The notes beneath the pieces are model-generated. The model was not told the origin of the DNA. It was given only the letters and a program-made list of their open reading frames with translations, and did not search any database. A stretch of 64,000 nucleotides of DNA from Lottia gigantea (Eukaryota > Mollusca > Gastropoda > Lottiidae). Positions 1 through 13,571 of this stretch are shown here, one piece after another (the first letter of the stretch is position 1; each line of letters starts with the position of its first letter). The stretch spans positions 430,087 through 494,086 of the forward strand of contig NW_008707814.1 in assembly GCF_000327385.1 (NCBI RefSeq), in the 5' to 3' direction. Both the position numbers and the translations under genes were made by a program.

Positions 1-3000
1 TTTGTTAAGCGTTCTATTTTTCATGTCTAAATTATACAAATAAAGCAATTTACATCAACATTTATATGCGTTTATTTTCTAGTAGTCGCATCCTTAAGAT
101 CATTTATTGTCTTAATAGGAGCACGATCACTTAGAATCATGTCTGAAACGAGAAGATATGTATTTTGAAAGTAACGTTACGCTATGTCTTGACTGGTTTT
201 CTGTCTGAATACGACTCAATTAACAATTTAACTGAATAGCATAAGGAATGAATATGAATAATAATTGGCAATTATGGAATACTTCATAGAGGATAGATCA
301 GACGAATAGTCAATATCAGAATAAAGATATGAGGTAATTGGACAGGAAACGTTGTATTTAGTACATGTTTCAGTTGAATAAGAGATTGGTTGGGGCGGAT
401 TTATGTTATGATTAAAGGGAAATGTCCAGAAAAGCAATTTCAACATTTGGCAGAGCTTGTCGTTTATTAATCACGTTCATGTGAAAGTCTGGTAATTATA
501 CCTTGAATAAGTCAGTTTTCCTCAGTATTCGATTCGACCCAGCTGTAAAGGGGTTTGGATAAGAGCTATGTCAAGAGGTTTGGCAAACGACCAGTTGGTA
601 GGAAAGACCCTCGTTAAACTGAGACTTTTTTCATTAAGAAATGCTGCTCCTTCCTATCTATTTATGTCATTCATGACGAAAACGTACTCGATGTTGCTGA
701 GACACTGTGCTAGGCCACAGTATTTCAATAATAGTTGGAATCGGCCATTTTAGAAGGCAGTTTAGTGGCAGGTGTGTTAGTTTAGGTTCTTGTGGTGGAA
801 GTAAAGAGATGATTGGTTATTGTTAATCCTAGACAATGGTAAACATAGCGAAGGTGTCTACAAATGGTATGCTACTAAATCTATGCATTTTTTTTAATAA
901 TATCCGTAAAGTCTATGATTATTTCATTGAAAGATCAAACAGCGTGAAAGTCTGTGTTACAACATGCTTAAGGTTCTGTTTTAATATATCTATATCGCTC
1001 TACAATTGATGCATTGAGCACGAATTAAACAGTAAAAATATTTTGTTATTGTATTTTCGTGAAAATGTATTCGTTTCAACGAAAGGTTTGACAAATATTA
1101 CACACCAGAACAAGCACTTAGTATCCGACACAGAGTTTCATTTCATAAAAGCAATACTTGAATAGGAATTTAAGTTGCATTGGAATAGACGGTTAGATAT
1201 TATGAATTAATTATTACTTTCTGATTTGTCTGGTTACACAGCATTGGACACCACATCTTTAATATCTTCATAAAAATCATTCTTATAATATACATTACTA
1301 CTCTTCGGGCTCAACCCGGAACAGTTTTATTTGTCTGTTTGTCTGAGAGAAGCATCATTCTGAGAGTGAAATGTCAAACTGGCGTCTTGTCCTTTTCCGT
1401 ATTCTTCTTATTCAGTACATAACATTTTCTAATATTAATTCAACTGAAAAATTAATGATATCGAAGTACATGTATTTGATTTTTGCTCGCTTCTCTTTTT
1501 TTGTCGATAATGCAACAGATGCAAGTATCAAGTAAAATATTGCAGAAGGTATATCGGGCAGAGGCAAGACAAACGATAAATGCTGTTTCTTCTTAAGTAT
1601 AGTTGTCTTTCAGCCAGTGCATGTTCTGTGAGTTTTCGTTATGCTGACTTCCTATGACCATGTATCCTAGGATCAATTATAGTGCAAGATAAAAAATTAT
1701 CTATTTAATATGCCTCACATTTTCGAAGCGGAAGTGATGAACATTTCTATTAATGCTCAATTTCCAGCTCTGTCGGGATTCTTTTAAATTAGATTCTCAG
1801 TTTTAGAAACACAAGGAAGTGAGTTTTTCGTTCCTTTTGTAACTAGTCAGATTGATGTGTTATCCAATTAAGATAAAACTGGGGTTTAAAACTGTGTTTC
1901 TTTCTATTACCCCCTTTCGGGATCCTTAATCGATTGCATTACGCCTCCTTTCCCTCGTAAAACCTTACTATTTCGTGATTTTCTCATGCAATATTGTGGG
2001 AGAATATAGCCTGACTGAATATACCAACTCAAATTATAATTGTAAAAATATTAATTTTGGACTACAATGCTCGTCATTATCCTTCCTTGGGGGTAATTAA
2101 CCCCAGATGAAACAAAATGTAAAGTAAGAAATCTTCGGATGATCCACAAAGATCAATAAAAGAGTGACCACCAGCTAGCTATAATTAGATATTCGTATGC
2201 AGTATTTGTTAGATTTGTTTTGTAACGAACATTTCCCTTCTGGCTAATTTCCGAACTCAAGTTAAACCTGAATTTCAATTTGACACAAGACTTGGGAATA
2301 GAGAAATGCTTTAAGTTTGTAAACTAGTTTCACAGCACGTTTCTTTGTTTTCAATCTAACAGATTCTCGAGTCTCATCTCAGCTTAATTAGTTCTTGAAT
2401 CAGATTCTGTCGTGTAGTTCTAGTCAAAATATATAATATCAAATGTTGGTTTTTAGCATTTATCATAAGGTTATTCATGTAGACTTACGGGTATCAGAGT
2501 AGCCCAGTTAGACCTGTAGTGTTCGAACACGACATAAGTCCAGATGATAACCTTTTCCCATTTCAGAGGGTTTAATATGGGAAAATGGTCAAGTCGTTCA
2601 GATGGGACAATAAGTTACTAAACAGTTGAATAGTAAGCTGATATCACCGTCTTTTCAAATTCCTCTCATGACATGTTGTCCATCTTTATTAACTAAAAAT
2701 GGGGGTAAAGGAAGATAAATCACTGTATTCATTAATTAGAATTGAATTTGGGTATCATTAAGGAAAATATATATAGATTCATCTAAAGTTCGCGGAGATT
2801 TCTTCCTTGGCATCTTACAAGTCCAGTACCAGGAAACTGGTGTTGATAGCACATTATCATTCGATACGGAACAAGCAGTTCCAATGACTAATAGACCATA
2901 TTATATGGCAGTCCCTTGTTATTATAAGAAATGACTAAAGAGATAATGAAAGCTCTTCGGCTCATTGATTTGAAATGAATATAATTATTAATGACCTCGA

Positions 3001-4547
3001 CAAAGATTTCCCATTTAGAAGTACATGTGGCTCGGAATGTCCTCAATGGATAGTGATGGTCTAATCTATTTATTACAAGGTGTTAATGGAAATGTCAATT
3101 ATTGATAGCTAATTTGGTAAGTTATATCTATTGATTAAATTCAATAGTAGTAAAATATGTTGCCTTGCTATGTTGTAATTTCTGCAACAATGTAATGTAA
3201 AGACGAACAATATATTCATAACTCATTACTTTTAAGATTGTTTCTTAATCAGAAAGAGGTGATTTTTGGGATAAGGAGGGTTTGAGTCTTCCAAAAGTAC
3301 TGGCCTAGGATGAATTGAAATATTGGAAAATGTGGTATAGACCAGCTGAGAAGTTTCTTCGTTAATCTCCATTCTGTTTCATTGGTACTGGAATTAGATA
3401 GGTTAGTTTTTAGGTATTGATTGATTTTAGTTTGCAGTGATTTCTCAGTACACGGTTATATTGAAATTTGAATACAAATCTTGCAGTGAATTCATAATAT
3501 GATTCATATAACGGCCAATCACTTGCAATCTATGAAATATTGTGGATATTTATCAAGAAATCTCAACACAAAACAATTAACTCGAAACGGTATAATAAGA
3601 TATAGTCAAACAACTTTGGATACGATCGTGTGAAAACCTCATTACAATATACTTACATAGTTTCCATCGAAATTGTTTAATACAAAGTGTGCTTTAATTT
3701 GTAAATCGTGCACTGGAATACTCGGCGGATTATGAGATATATCAGGTTAAAAGTTTAAAAAAAAATCCAATTGGGGTTTTCAGTCAACTGTCATGTATGT
3801 AAATGTCAACTGTGATGGTTTGAAGCAATCGACTTAAAACTAAGCCAAGGATAGAAAGTTGAAATCTTTTTTTTATACTTGCCTTTTATTTCAATTCATT
3901 TGGAATTCGAAATTATACTAAATTCGACATTGTAGAGCATAGAACGGTCATGAATCATGCAATAAACATCAAGATATTTGAACAGAAGAGGCGATAAAAT
4001 ACAGAATTTAATCTATTCGATTGCTATAATTTACATTCGTTGGAAATATATCTAATATTTCTTAACAATACGAGCGTGGACAGTCACACTTGGTTTTATG
4101 AACTACAATAACATCATGGTATAAAATTCATACAAGAAATAACATCAAAAACTATTTGCATTATTAAAACTGTTGCTTTGTCTCATAATTGAAATGGGTA
4201 ATATCAGTTGCTTTTTATACGACCACATGGAAATGTTATGGCCCTTGACTAAGGAAAAACGCGTCAAAATTTGTTTGTGAGACTACAGTTTTCAATTGAT
4301 TTTGATTGATGAATTTGGGTTATTGATACTGATTTTTAAAAATTTAATGGTCTTTCTCAGCATAAATAACTGGTAGTAAATATATGTATCATTGAATTCA
4401 AACTATGAAAATTTTATTTAATATGTGAAAATTCATACTTCAGTCACCAAAGACTGTTTTATCATTTCTGACAGCTGCCAGTGGGCGTATGTTACTTTGC
4501 CAAGCAAGCTATCTTTATGATGGATAGATTTAGTGGCATATCACAGT
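1..4547. other. AT-rich non-coding DNA, no gene seen
   Basis: Stops are frequent in all six frames and no stretch resembles a known protein or a convincing exon with splice sites. No strong tandem repeat is present. The missing 5' exons of the cyclase gene could be hidden here or in any part of the next 16 kb, but I found none. Confidence 0.35.
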
Positions 4548-4665
4548 TAAAGGGATTGTAAAGAGATTTTTTAAATTTTTTTATGTATATCGGGGACATT
4601 GATAGCATCGATTTGCACCTTTCTAAGTTTCAGTCAGACATCTTTGTTTCCTGCAATTCCACTCA
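4548..4665 (+). repeat. Dispersed repeat family B, copy
   Basis: Reads TTAAAGGGATTGTAAAGAGA, then T-rich, then TATCGGGGACATTGATAGC. The same order occurs at 52,727-52,880 on this strand, and reversed fragments lie at 6,955-7,016 and 17,300-17,345. No coding frame. Confidence 0.6.
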
Positions 4666-6094
4666 ATTTATGTGTATGATGACGCCTTTATCGCAAAATG
4701 TGCTTGTATCACATAAGGCCCTTCACGATTAGTGACGTCATCAATAGAATTGCAAGAACCCTCACAATCATTGTACTATGTACTACAACTTTTGAAAATA
4801 AAATAAATGGGTTCATTGCTATTGTGTTAACTGATAGAGCTTCTTATGAATCGTTCGTTACAGATATCGCCCTCGAAAGTGATCTTTTATATTTTCAGAC
4901 TGGGTTGTTTAGTGACCTACTACACGCACAGAAACAATTTGTCAACTTCGTTACGACTTTTCAGGCAACCACTTTAATGATGCTCTTTCAATCAAATGTT
5001 AACTTTATCTTGTTATATCTCCAACAATTAGGAAATTGGTTATAATTATAGTTATAGCACATCAACTATCTAATACAATACCATATTACTGACAAACTGG
5101 TAATAAGGTTATAATACTAATATAAAGTTGTTCTTTGAATTTTCTTTCCTCTGGCGATTTTCATAAGCTTTATCCTGAGCTTCAAGGATGTTGCGAATCA
5201 GTTTTGACACCCTTTTAGCTAGCAGTTATTATTGCCGAGATTGCTCTACCTACATCATTAAGCAATTTGTTCATTTATAGATCTTGTTACATCATGACGA
5301 AAGACTGTTGACCATTGGTGTTCAAGTTAAATCTATCATACACCGATTTCTTTTGGCAGAGGTGTGAATTATGAAATATCACTTTTCATTACGAAACACT
5401 TACTCATCTATGATAACTCACTTGCAGCGGTGCGGCTGGTGTCATAGAGCGTGATATTTTCACGGTCGTTGCGTAATTATTCATGTGTTTGTTTTAAGTT
5501 TTTCGCTTAAAGTAACGCTTTGGTACGTCTTTTGTGATGGTGTCATATTTCGCTTGTCGCAGGTACGTTTTGACCCTAAATGTAGTTTCCTGGAAACAGA
5601 TAAATGTCCATAAAAGTAAAAAATCGTCTTTGATTTCACATTACGTGCCATGAATAGGATTTCAAGATAAGAAAATTGACATTTGTTTGGCATTTATCAA
5701 ATAAGTGTTTTTGAACTGTTTTGTTCAAAGATTGCATTTTTTTATTTCTATGGTATTAAATGTCTAATAATATATGACCTTACAGAACTGTTTAATTTCA
5801 CCAAGAAACATCCAGAAACTTATAAAATGTATTAGACTATGTTCAAAATCACTGACATTTGGTAAGATGTGTGATTGCAAAATGTGCATTGTGCAATAAG
5901 ATCGTATTTATTATGACAATTGTCTCGGCCTGTTAAGAATATCTGTTTAAGATAAGATAAGATTCGTTGCCTGGTATATTAATATAAGCTGATATAATAA
6001 AATTATATAATCATATTATATATCTTTAGAGATTACTTCATAATCTTATCAATATTCTGGCTATTTATGTAGTTTTAACTTTACAGTATGTACG

Positions 6095-6760
6095 ATGGTT
6101 GACATATATAAAAATAGAAGTTCGTTTTCACATACTGGCTGTGGTAGTAAACAATCAGTGCGGAGAAGTCACGTTGTTCATGACACCCCGTCGGTCACCA
6201 GGATCATGGCTAAATACTCCCGACCAAAAAAGTCAAACTTATGGTGTCAGGGAAATTTTCGTTTACTGAAGGTATTAGTACTGACCGGCCAGATGGGGAT
6301 GCAAATAGCTGAGTGACTTAATTTGGGTGAGGTTGAAATTCATAGCGCAGTAGCAAGTCTTCCCGAGAAAGGTTTTGATGGGGAAAAACTGTTGGGGGTA
6401 CGATTGGGAGGTGGGCAGTTGGTTTGTTGGTAGATGACAAGTTAACGTTCGCTTCCAGCGGATGCCGATATCGCAAACTATGTGGTTGTTTGTAGTGGTA
6501 ATAGTTGGTAGTTGGATTGGTTCATATTGGATAATTCTGTGTTGTTGGTTTGGTTGTTGATACTTCGTTAGATCTGGTCGGGTCGAATGTCATGGCGGTG
6601 AAACTCGGCCCTGGATGTGGCGCGAGTTACTCGATCTTCTGCATTCTTCAAACTCGTTCTGATCATGGTAATTCTTGTTGATTGGTAGTCGGGGGTAGGG
6701 GGCATTTGTACCGTTACTGGCGCAGCCCCTATCTGCCCGTAGTCTAATTTCATACGAAGT
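6095..6760. other. GC-richer, low-stop island of unknown nature
   Basis: The plus strand at 6,370-6,560 is rich in G and T (repeated TTGG and GGTTG words), so its complement is unusually poor in stops. On the minus strand one frame is open for about 60 codons from 6,753 and another for about 100 codons from about 6,590 to 6,275. The plus strand is open for 73 codons at 6,095-6,316. No frame resembles a protein I know, and no splice signals convincingly bound them. A decayed repeat or a skewed low-complexity tract is as likely as a gene. Confidence 0.25.
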
Positions 6761-6954
6761 TACCTATATATCAATCATTTTATCAAGATCAAAATAGATA
6801 CAGATTTTTTTGTTAGAAGGTGTTTTTAAATATACATGTATTATATATTCGCTAAAGGGTCTATGTACTACAATTTTTTTTTTTTTGCGATTGGTGTCAT
6901 CATCAAACACTTAGTTTTAGAAAAATTAGAAAATTAGAATGGTACAAATTGATG

Positions 6955-7016
6955 CCATCAGTTTCCCCGATACAAACACATATTAGAGAAAACCTCTTTA
7001 CAACCCCTTTAACACT
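6955..7016 (-). repeat. Dispersed repeat family B, reversed fragment
   Basis: The plus strand ends AAACCTCTTTACAACCCCTT, the complement of the family's opening AAGGGATTGTAAAGAGG. Upstream CAGTTTCCCCGATAC corresponds to the GGGGACACTG portion. Confidence 0.5.
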
Positions 7017-10000
7017 GATGAAATCACATAAAAATTCTGAGATGATTTTAGAAAATGTGGTCAGTCAAGATACATGTAGTGTATATCGAGCTTGAGGCTA
7101 TAAATCAGAAGGAAATAGAAATAGCTTGAATCAGATTTCCTATCACGATACTCTGTACTCTTTAAGTATATTCATGAAATTCTAATGACTTGTGTTTACC
7201 ATTAGAACCTGCCTTTTATAGCCTAGTCCTAATATCACTAATTACAATAATCTATTCTACTTTATATCAAGTAACGTTCACAGCACGTCGTGTAATTGAA
7301 TTGACTCGGTATTTTGCTATATTGGTACCCTGCTGACGAGCAAATAAGACATAAATTTCTTCACAAATTTTTAAGCTTAATAAGCGAAAACCTACAAATT
7401 CACAATTTTGTTCTTTATCTTGTTATCTGGAAAGAGTTCAATGAAGTTGCATTATTCCTGAAGTCCTTTTTACAATGCGCACTTGTCAACTCGAATAACT
7501 TTTCAGCTTGTTTTTAGATTTTTTATATATTAATTCACGATACATGTTCATAAATTGTGCATTTTTGTGCTGAAACTTCCCCATTCGGCTATTCTCGACA
7601 GTTTCCGTTAAGCTGAATCTGTCTCTAAATGGTAGATTTCGTTACATCTTCTTGGTTGAGACTTTTACTTCCGGCATTTCACAACCATTTGTCATGTGAT
7701 AGTAATATTGCGATCTGAATATAGTCCATAACTTTAGAGACAACTTTCGCGGTAGACCGTTTGGACTTTACCTTCGACGTCGCTTTAACACTAGATAAGT
7801 GGAAGTGTTTCCTGATAATCTAATTGTCAGAGTAAAATGTTTATTTTCCATTGACAGAAAGTAAAATGTTATTTTAGCAGTAGTGGTTTACCCTACTTGA
7901 CAAGATCACCATTCAATGAGTTTGTCAATTATAATAGACGTTTAGTTGATGTAATCAATAGTTAAAAGGATACAGATAGTCTAGTTCAACGGAAGTCTAG
8001 TTAGACTTCAGCTTTCATCAACAATCGTCAACTGATCCAGATAGGTTAGCTTGTCTTCTTCCTTTCCTGAAAACTGACTAATGATGTTCAGGGTTGATTG
8101 TTATAAATATTCTAGAATGTGGTTATTTGTGTTTCTTGGCTATAATTCATAAGTTTTGTAACAGGGGTAAAATTTCGCGTCGCATTGAAAAAGATACTTA
8201 CTTAAGCGACTAGCTGGTGTTTCAAAATGTACTGTGGTGCTGAAAAGTAATACGTAAAACTCCATTAATTTCATTATATTTCAACATGTACAGCTAGTGT
8301 CAAAATAGTAAAAAAATTATTTAGATAATAGGCATGCTGCAATTTTAGATCGATCAAATTAAACTCGTGGTATTTAGTGACATTTTGTTGGTGTTAATAA
8401 AATGGTTGAGCAATTATAGATTGGTAAGTTTAGGACAGTATCGACTATCTGGGTCTTCACGCCTATTCCATCTGCTGTTGTTCGTCATATTGATATTTAG
8501 AGGAAATTATTTGTAGACATTTTAAGTTTTTTTTTTTGGCCGATTTAAAACATCAAAGTTTCTTCTAATGGCACATTAAGATGACGTAGGATCACAAAAT
8601 CGTTTACATTAATGAGCAGTGTAATCCTTTTATTGGTTTAGAGCAGTAGAAATACATACGATCCGTTCAATATGACAATAATGATTTATTGTTTGGTATT
8701 TTGAATCCAACATTGTTATTCTATACCTCACGTTCAGTCTATATACAACTACAAGTTTATTTTCAAGATAGCATGACCTTCGGAATGATAATTAGTGCGT
8801 ATTGATCCTATATTGATCAAAGCGATTAGCAAAGCGTCTCCGTCTCATACTGGAACTTTGGAGAACTCATTGGCCAAGACAGTTTGACGGTCAATCGCGA
8901 CTGAATCTCAAGTTTGATAGGTCGAGACTGAGACTACCTTTGGCATTTTTAACACGGTTATCCGTGTCTGTAATATAGAGTTGTAAATTGGTCTAGTTGA
9001 TCAGATGAGACCATGTGGGCAATTGTCTGTCCATGTCACAGATTCCTTATCAACACAATTTACACATTGCATAGTACATGGCGTCTTTACGAGACAAAAC
9101 AGACACAGAAAAATATGACACGGAACTCAATTTCCTTTTATTCCGATATAATTCTAACTTTGATTGAGCAGTTTATTTTATTGGGTATGCATGAAATTAC
9201 TGGAAAATGAAAAATGTGATAAATGCCCAAGTTTCAATAAATAACTGCATCCAGAAAAAGTTGTGTAAAGTGAGACTAATAAATGAAACGAGCTCGGCTA
9301 GGTGTAGACATTAAGTAATCCCAACAGATGATGATGGTTTGTCCTTACACCTTCTTTCCAGTAATCAATCTTTTATATTACCTTAGAGTGTTAGTATCAA
9401 TCTGAAGGTGTAAGAAAGAAACTCTTCAGTGTTAACACTTTCCTAGCATGTTCAGCTAATCTGACAATCCAGAGGGATTTCTAAATGTGGGTGAATGAAT
9501 TTCAGAGGACATGTCAATGTCCCAATCATATCAGAAGGACGTGAAAATCAACTTAATCTATTTTCACCATGCCTTATCACATGTGGAAAATATCATTCTT
9601 ATCCACCAGCTTTACGATTTGGAAGGTTTCGTCCAAGTGTCCAATCTGAACGACAAAATTGATTGTCAATGACAATGAATCGTACCATGGACCTCCACGA
9701 ATGTGTTACCTAATGAGCCTCAATGGCCCTATCTAATATGTTTAATTACTTATAAAGTCTGTATGATATGATGTTGAGGCGCCATTGTTCTGGTAATTAA
9801 ACACTACAGTGAATTATTTATACATCAACAGATCATATCAGAGTTTCTTTGTCGTTAGTCAATCGTTCGGTTAAAATGCTCCATTATGGAAATTGAGAAG
9901 CAAGATTTCATCGAAAGATCAAAGTTAAATCAGTCAATTTGTTATTGATAAGAATTATTGAAAAGTATTTTGTTTGATTTCGCATTTTTCTGGAACAATA

Positions 10001-10104
10001 CGACTTCCTGTAATACGGAGCTGTTGTAGTCATGATCATGGATGTGTCATCTGATATCGCAAGGGTGTGGGGACTAAAAGTAAAACGTTGGTATAATTTG
10101 AGCA

Positions 10105-10180
10105 TCTTTACCATGTCAAGTTATTGCAAACTTCGTACTTATACCTTGACTGCAATAGCCACTATTGATTTGAGTGGTCT
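10105..10180 (+). repeat. Dispersed repeat family C, copy
   Basis: The ordered words ATGTCAAG, GAACTTYGTC-like, ATACYTTGACTRCAATAGC and CACTATT recur at 16,906-16,980 and 39,656-39,725. The three copies are about 75 bases long and diverged; no coding frame. Confidence 0.5.
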
Positions 10181-11058
10181 TCGTCTAATAGCTTACGTCT
10201 TCTATCCACTTCCTACTAATTAAATGGAACTTGGTTGGAAACACATTTCTAATTAACTAAATCATCTTTGTCTGTAGACCTGGCTCAAATCCTTGCAAGG
10301 TTTTCAAACGCTGAATTAAAAACATTGTGATTTATTCGGTATTAAGTTGGAAATTAACCGGTATAGGAAGTGGGAGATTACAGAACGATGTCTGGTGTTA
10401 CTAACAAAGTAGTCTGGATTAGTGATACGATGTGAATGGATTACACACCTTAACCAAAGGACGAGAATAACGGTTAAATAAACCCCTCAATAAACGTAGC
10501 AGAACTTCTATTTTTGATTTACCCGGAGCTTCTTTGGCCATTATATCATGCATAGCTATATTGACTGAAAAGTTTTAGGTGGACATTGAATGTGCATGTA
10601 AAAAAATTTACGTTATTAGTAAACTCTTAACTGATGGAAGAAGACTGTCAAAATAATGATTCTGGTGAAATGAGAAATGATGGTACATTCATATGATGTC
10701 TATAATTGTCAAGATTTATTAAGGGTTTTACTTTTTATCCAAATCGGATGTTGACGTTCTCCTACTTTTTAAAGAATAAAATAACACATTCGAATTAAAC
10801 CGGGCGGTAATCAGATGTTTACCAATACGATTAGATACGATAAAGGTTATAGACAATAGACATAATTAATGTTTACGTCTGAGGAGCAAATGGTCGAATT
10901 TAGTTGAATCTTCAGACCAAAGATTAAATTATATGTTGAATTATGTGCAGAAGATTGAAATGTTATTACGATTAAAAATAATTATAAAGTTGACGTCATG
11001 AAATGTAATGAAACAAACTGGATGATGTTTCCAACTAGCAAGGACATGTAACATACGC

Positions 11059-11197
11059 TATTAGTAAAGTAGATATAACAAAAACACAAGGGTTATAGGA
11101 AAGAAGAAATAAGTGAGTTATACCATACCCCTTGTGTTTTTTGTTATATCTACTCTCCACTTCTAAATGTTGTTCAAATCTTATATTAGTAAAGTAG
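11059..11197. mobile_element. Hairpin element (MITE-like) between 14-base direct repeats
   Basis: Arms at 11,069-11,096 and 11,125-11,153 are near-perfect inverted copies built on GATATAACAAAAACACAAGG and its complement, with a ~28-base loop. The word TATTAGTAAAGTAG stands at 11,059-11,072 and again at 11,184-11,197, so the segment looks like an insertion with a duplicated target. A 14-base duplication is longer than usual for DNA transposons. A microRNA-like hairpin is an alternative. Confidence 0.5.
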
Positions 11198-12221
11198 TCC
11201 TTTATATCATCATACTCCAGTTAGCAATGGATGCAAACATAGGTCTATAACACATCAAAATAACATCCGCATCACTCAAAATCATTACAGGTCAAATTGG
11301 ATTGAATTTTGGGTAAAGGTACAGAAACGATAAAATAAGATTTTTATACCACCCAATAGACAAAGTTACCAGGGCCACTGATAAAATAGACTTAAATGCC
11401 TCAAGGTTACATCAGGATTCGATCGTGGTTCTGGTAAATATGATAGCCTCGATTTTAATCTATCAAGTCGAACTATAGTATCAATTTGGAACTTGTGTCC
11501 TGTTCCACTGATTTTCTAAAGACATCATAATACTTAGCAGTGGTAATTTGTTATTATAAGGAATGTTAATGATACCATTGACATTTATATTACACGTCTA
11601 TTTTCCTCCCATATTGACCGATGTTAAAGGACACTGGCTTCATTAGAAAATATAGTCGACATTAGGAACCCTTGAGACAGTTAGTTTATAGACTTGATTA
11701 ATCAAGATAAACCCTTGACAACTCTTTATTTTCCCCAAAGATATTCAAAATGAGTTTTTAAGCAACACACAAACCATTAACAAAAATGTTATTGTAGAAC
11801 TCAACCCAGTTGTGGGTGAATCAGTATCCCTCGCTGGTTAACATCCGTTAGTTTTTCAGCATCTAGTAATTTTAGAATTTCGTCGCGAAATGTCACTGGA
11901 TATCTATCTGAATATGTGTATTTACAAAAACACCTTATATCGGCTAGTTTGATATGATAGTTGATGAATGAATGAAGGGAAAAAATAATGGCCCATGCCC
12001 TTTGTATTCGGCTTGACATTTTCACTTTCAGCGACAAGACTTGGATTTAAGTTTACAGTCATTTGTATTAAGTCAGCGGAATGCTTAAAGGTGGGTTCTG
12101 GGTAGCGCTGAATATTAGTGACAATTGGTACAAGTTTAAATGTACATTTAGGAACTCGAAAAAGACAAGGGATGGTTGTACATTGCGTGACGATCTAATC
12201 TATATTATAGTACTAACGATC

Positions 12222-12287
12222 AAAACTGCAAAACGAAACCCGGAATCCAAACAACATTTTGGCGAAACATTAGTACCAGAATATAAA
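12222..12287. repeat. Dispersed repeat family D, copy
   Basis: Reads CAAAACGAAACC, GGAATCCAAACAACATTTTG and GCGAAAC. A similar run stands at 47,386-47,452: CAAAACGGAAACC, AAATCCAAACAACATACTGG, CAAAACC. Confidence 0.45.
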
Positions 12288-13475
12288 AGAGGCACGTGTT
12301 AGGACACAATTTTTTTTCTAGTTTCTGAAGTGTCAATGATCTAGTACCACACTGTATACCTTCTACCTCACCTAAACTCTTCATAGCGACATCGAAAACA
12401 ATAAAACTCACTCCTCAATACTATTAGGACTTGAACGGGCATTGCTGTCAGTGAAAGCTTAGTATGACTTGAATCATAATTCTATCACTATTATTGTCGA
12501 ATCTATCATAGTTACACATAATTTAGTCTGTCAAGTTTCATACTAGGCAATTTTTATTATCAGGACCTCTAATCTAATTTGCATGTCATAAAGACATATT
12601 ACATTACACAATAAAAAACTAAATGAAAAGAGTGAGACGTTGCTATTTAATAAAAAGAAAAATAATTTTGCGTAATTTGTTTGATGTCGAATTAAATAAA
12701 ATCAAGGTTGGGGAGGTAGACCCTCGGGGTCAAAAAATATATATTCAATACCGGTATTTGCATAACAAATTGATCGGGTAGTTGCTGTATTGATTTCCAT
12801 TGCCTGGAAATATGAATTTAACTTCCAAAATGGACGAGTGACTCAAACGCCTCATTCAGACCATATATAGAATTCCTGCAAATGATTCCAATATCAATGG
12901 AAATTACTTCGGAATAGTACATTCGATTTATGCTGATTCGTTGGACTCTAAATCAGATTTATTAGTTATTTCAGCAAAGATTCTTCAACTATACCCAGAC
13001 TAACATTCCTCTATTAGATTAGCCAACACTAAAAATATTTTAAGATAAAAATGAGATCTATACAGAAATTAAATAACACGTCTCAAGAGCGTCTCACAAA
13101 CAGGAAAAATGTGACAATTTGCTCCAAGGATCAGTTAAGATTTATTTCATGTACCCCGCAGACTAAAAGGTAATAAATTCGATGTAATGTGGTAATTCAG
13201 AAACTTTACATGTAAATTTAATAAAAGATTAATTTTAATGAAAGTATTTACTCGTTTTGGCGTTCAGAGTTTTTTTTACAATTTCAATGTAGCCCAGAGT
13301 CTCAATTTAATAGATAATTATGTGAAAACCCTCGGTGTCTGCTGTCGACTAGGGCCTACAATATATGATAAAGCCATGAGGAAGTCTGATTTTCAACGAC
13401 TGCTTGAATCTAGCAGTGTCCAAAAGAACCTTATTAATCGTTGGAAATAGTCAAAAGTAAGTTAGTCGATTTGAT

Positions 13476-13571
13476 GAATTAGCCAGCAACCATCCAGTAG
13501 CAGCTGTGAATCAGCCAGCGACCATCCTGTAGCAGCTGCAAATCAGCCAGCGACCATCCAGTAGCAGTTGT
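13476..13571. repeat. 32-base minisatellite, three units
   Basis: Three head-to-tail units with period 32, starting at 13,476, 13,508 and 13,540. Each contains AATYAGCCAGCRACCATCC then GTAGCAGYTG. It is GC-richer than its surroundings and ends at GTTGATCC. No coding frame is supported, since 32 is not a multiple of three. Confidence 0.85.

Larger units (their letters stand above)
5046..10031. other. Non-coding DNA with one low-stop island, no gene supported
   Basis: Mostly AT-rich with dense stops. Two local exceptions are described separately: a short open minus-strand stretch at about 5,120-5,215 and a GC-richer island at 6,095-6,760. A reverse copy of a dispersed repeat lies near 6,955-7,016. 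Confidence 0.3.

Noticed and set aside
4698-5045. 115-codon plus-strand open frame, the longest in the first 30 kb
   Set aside because: No resemblance to a known family, no upstream support and hydrophobic AT-driven composition; not listed as a gene.
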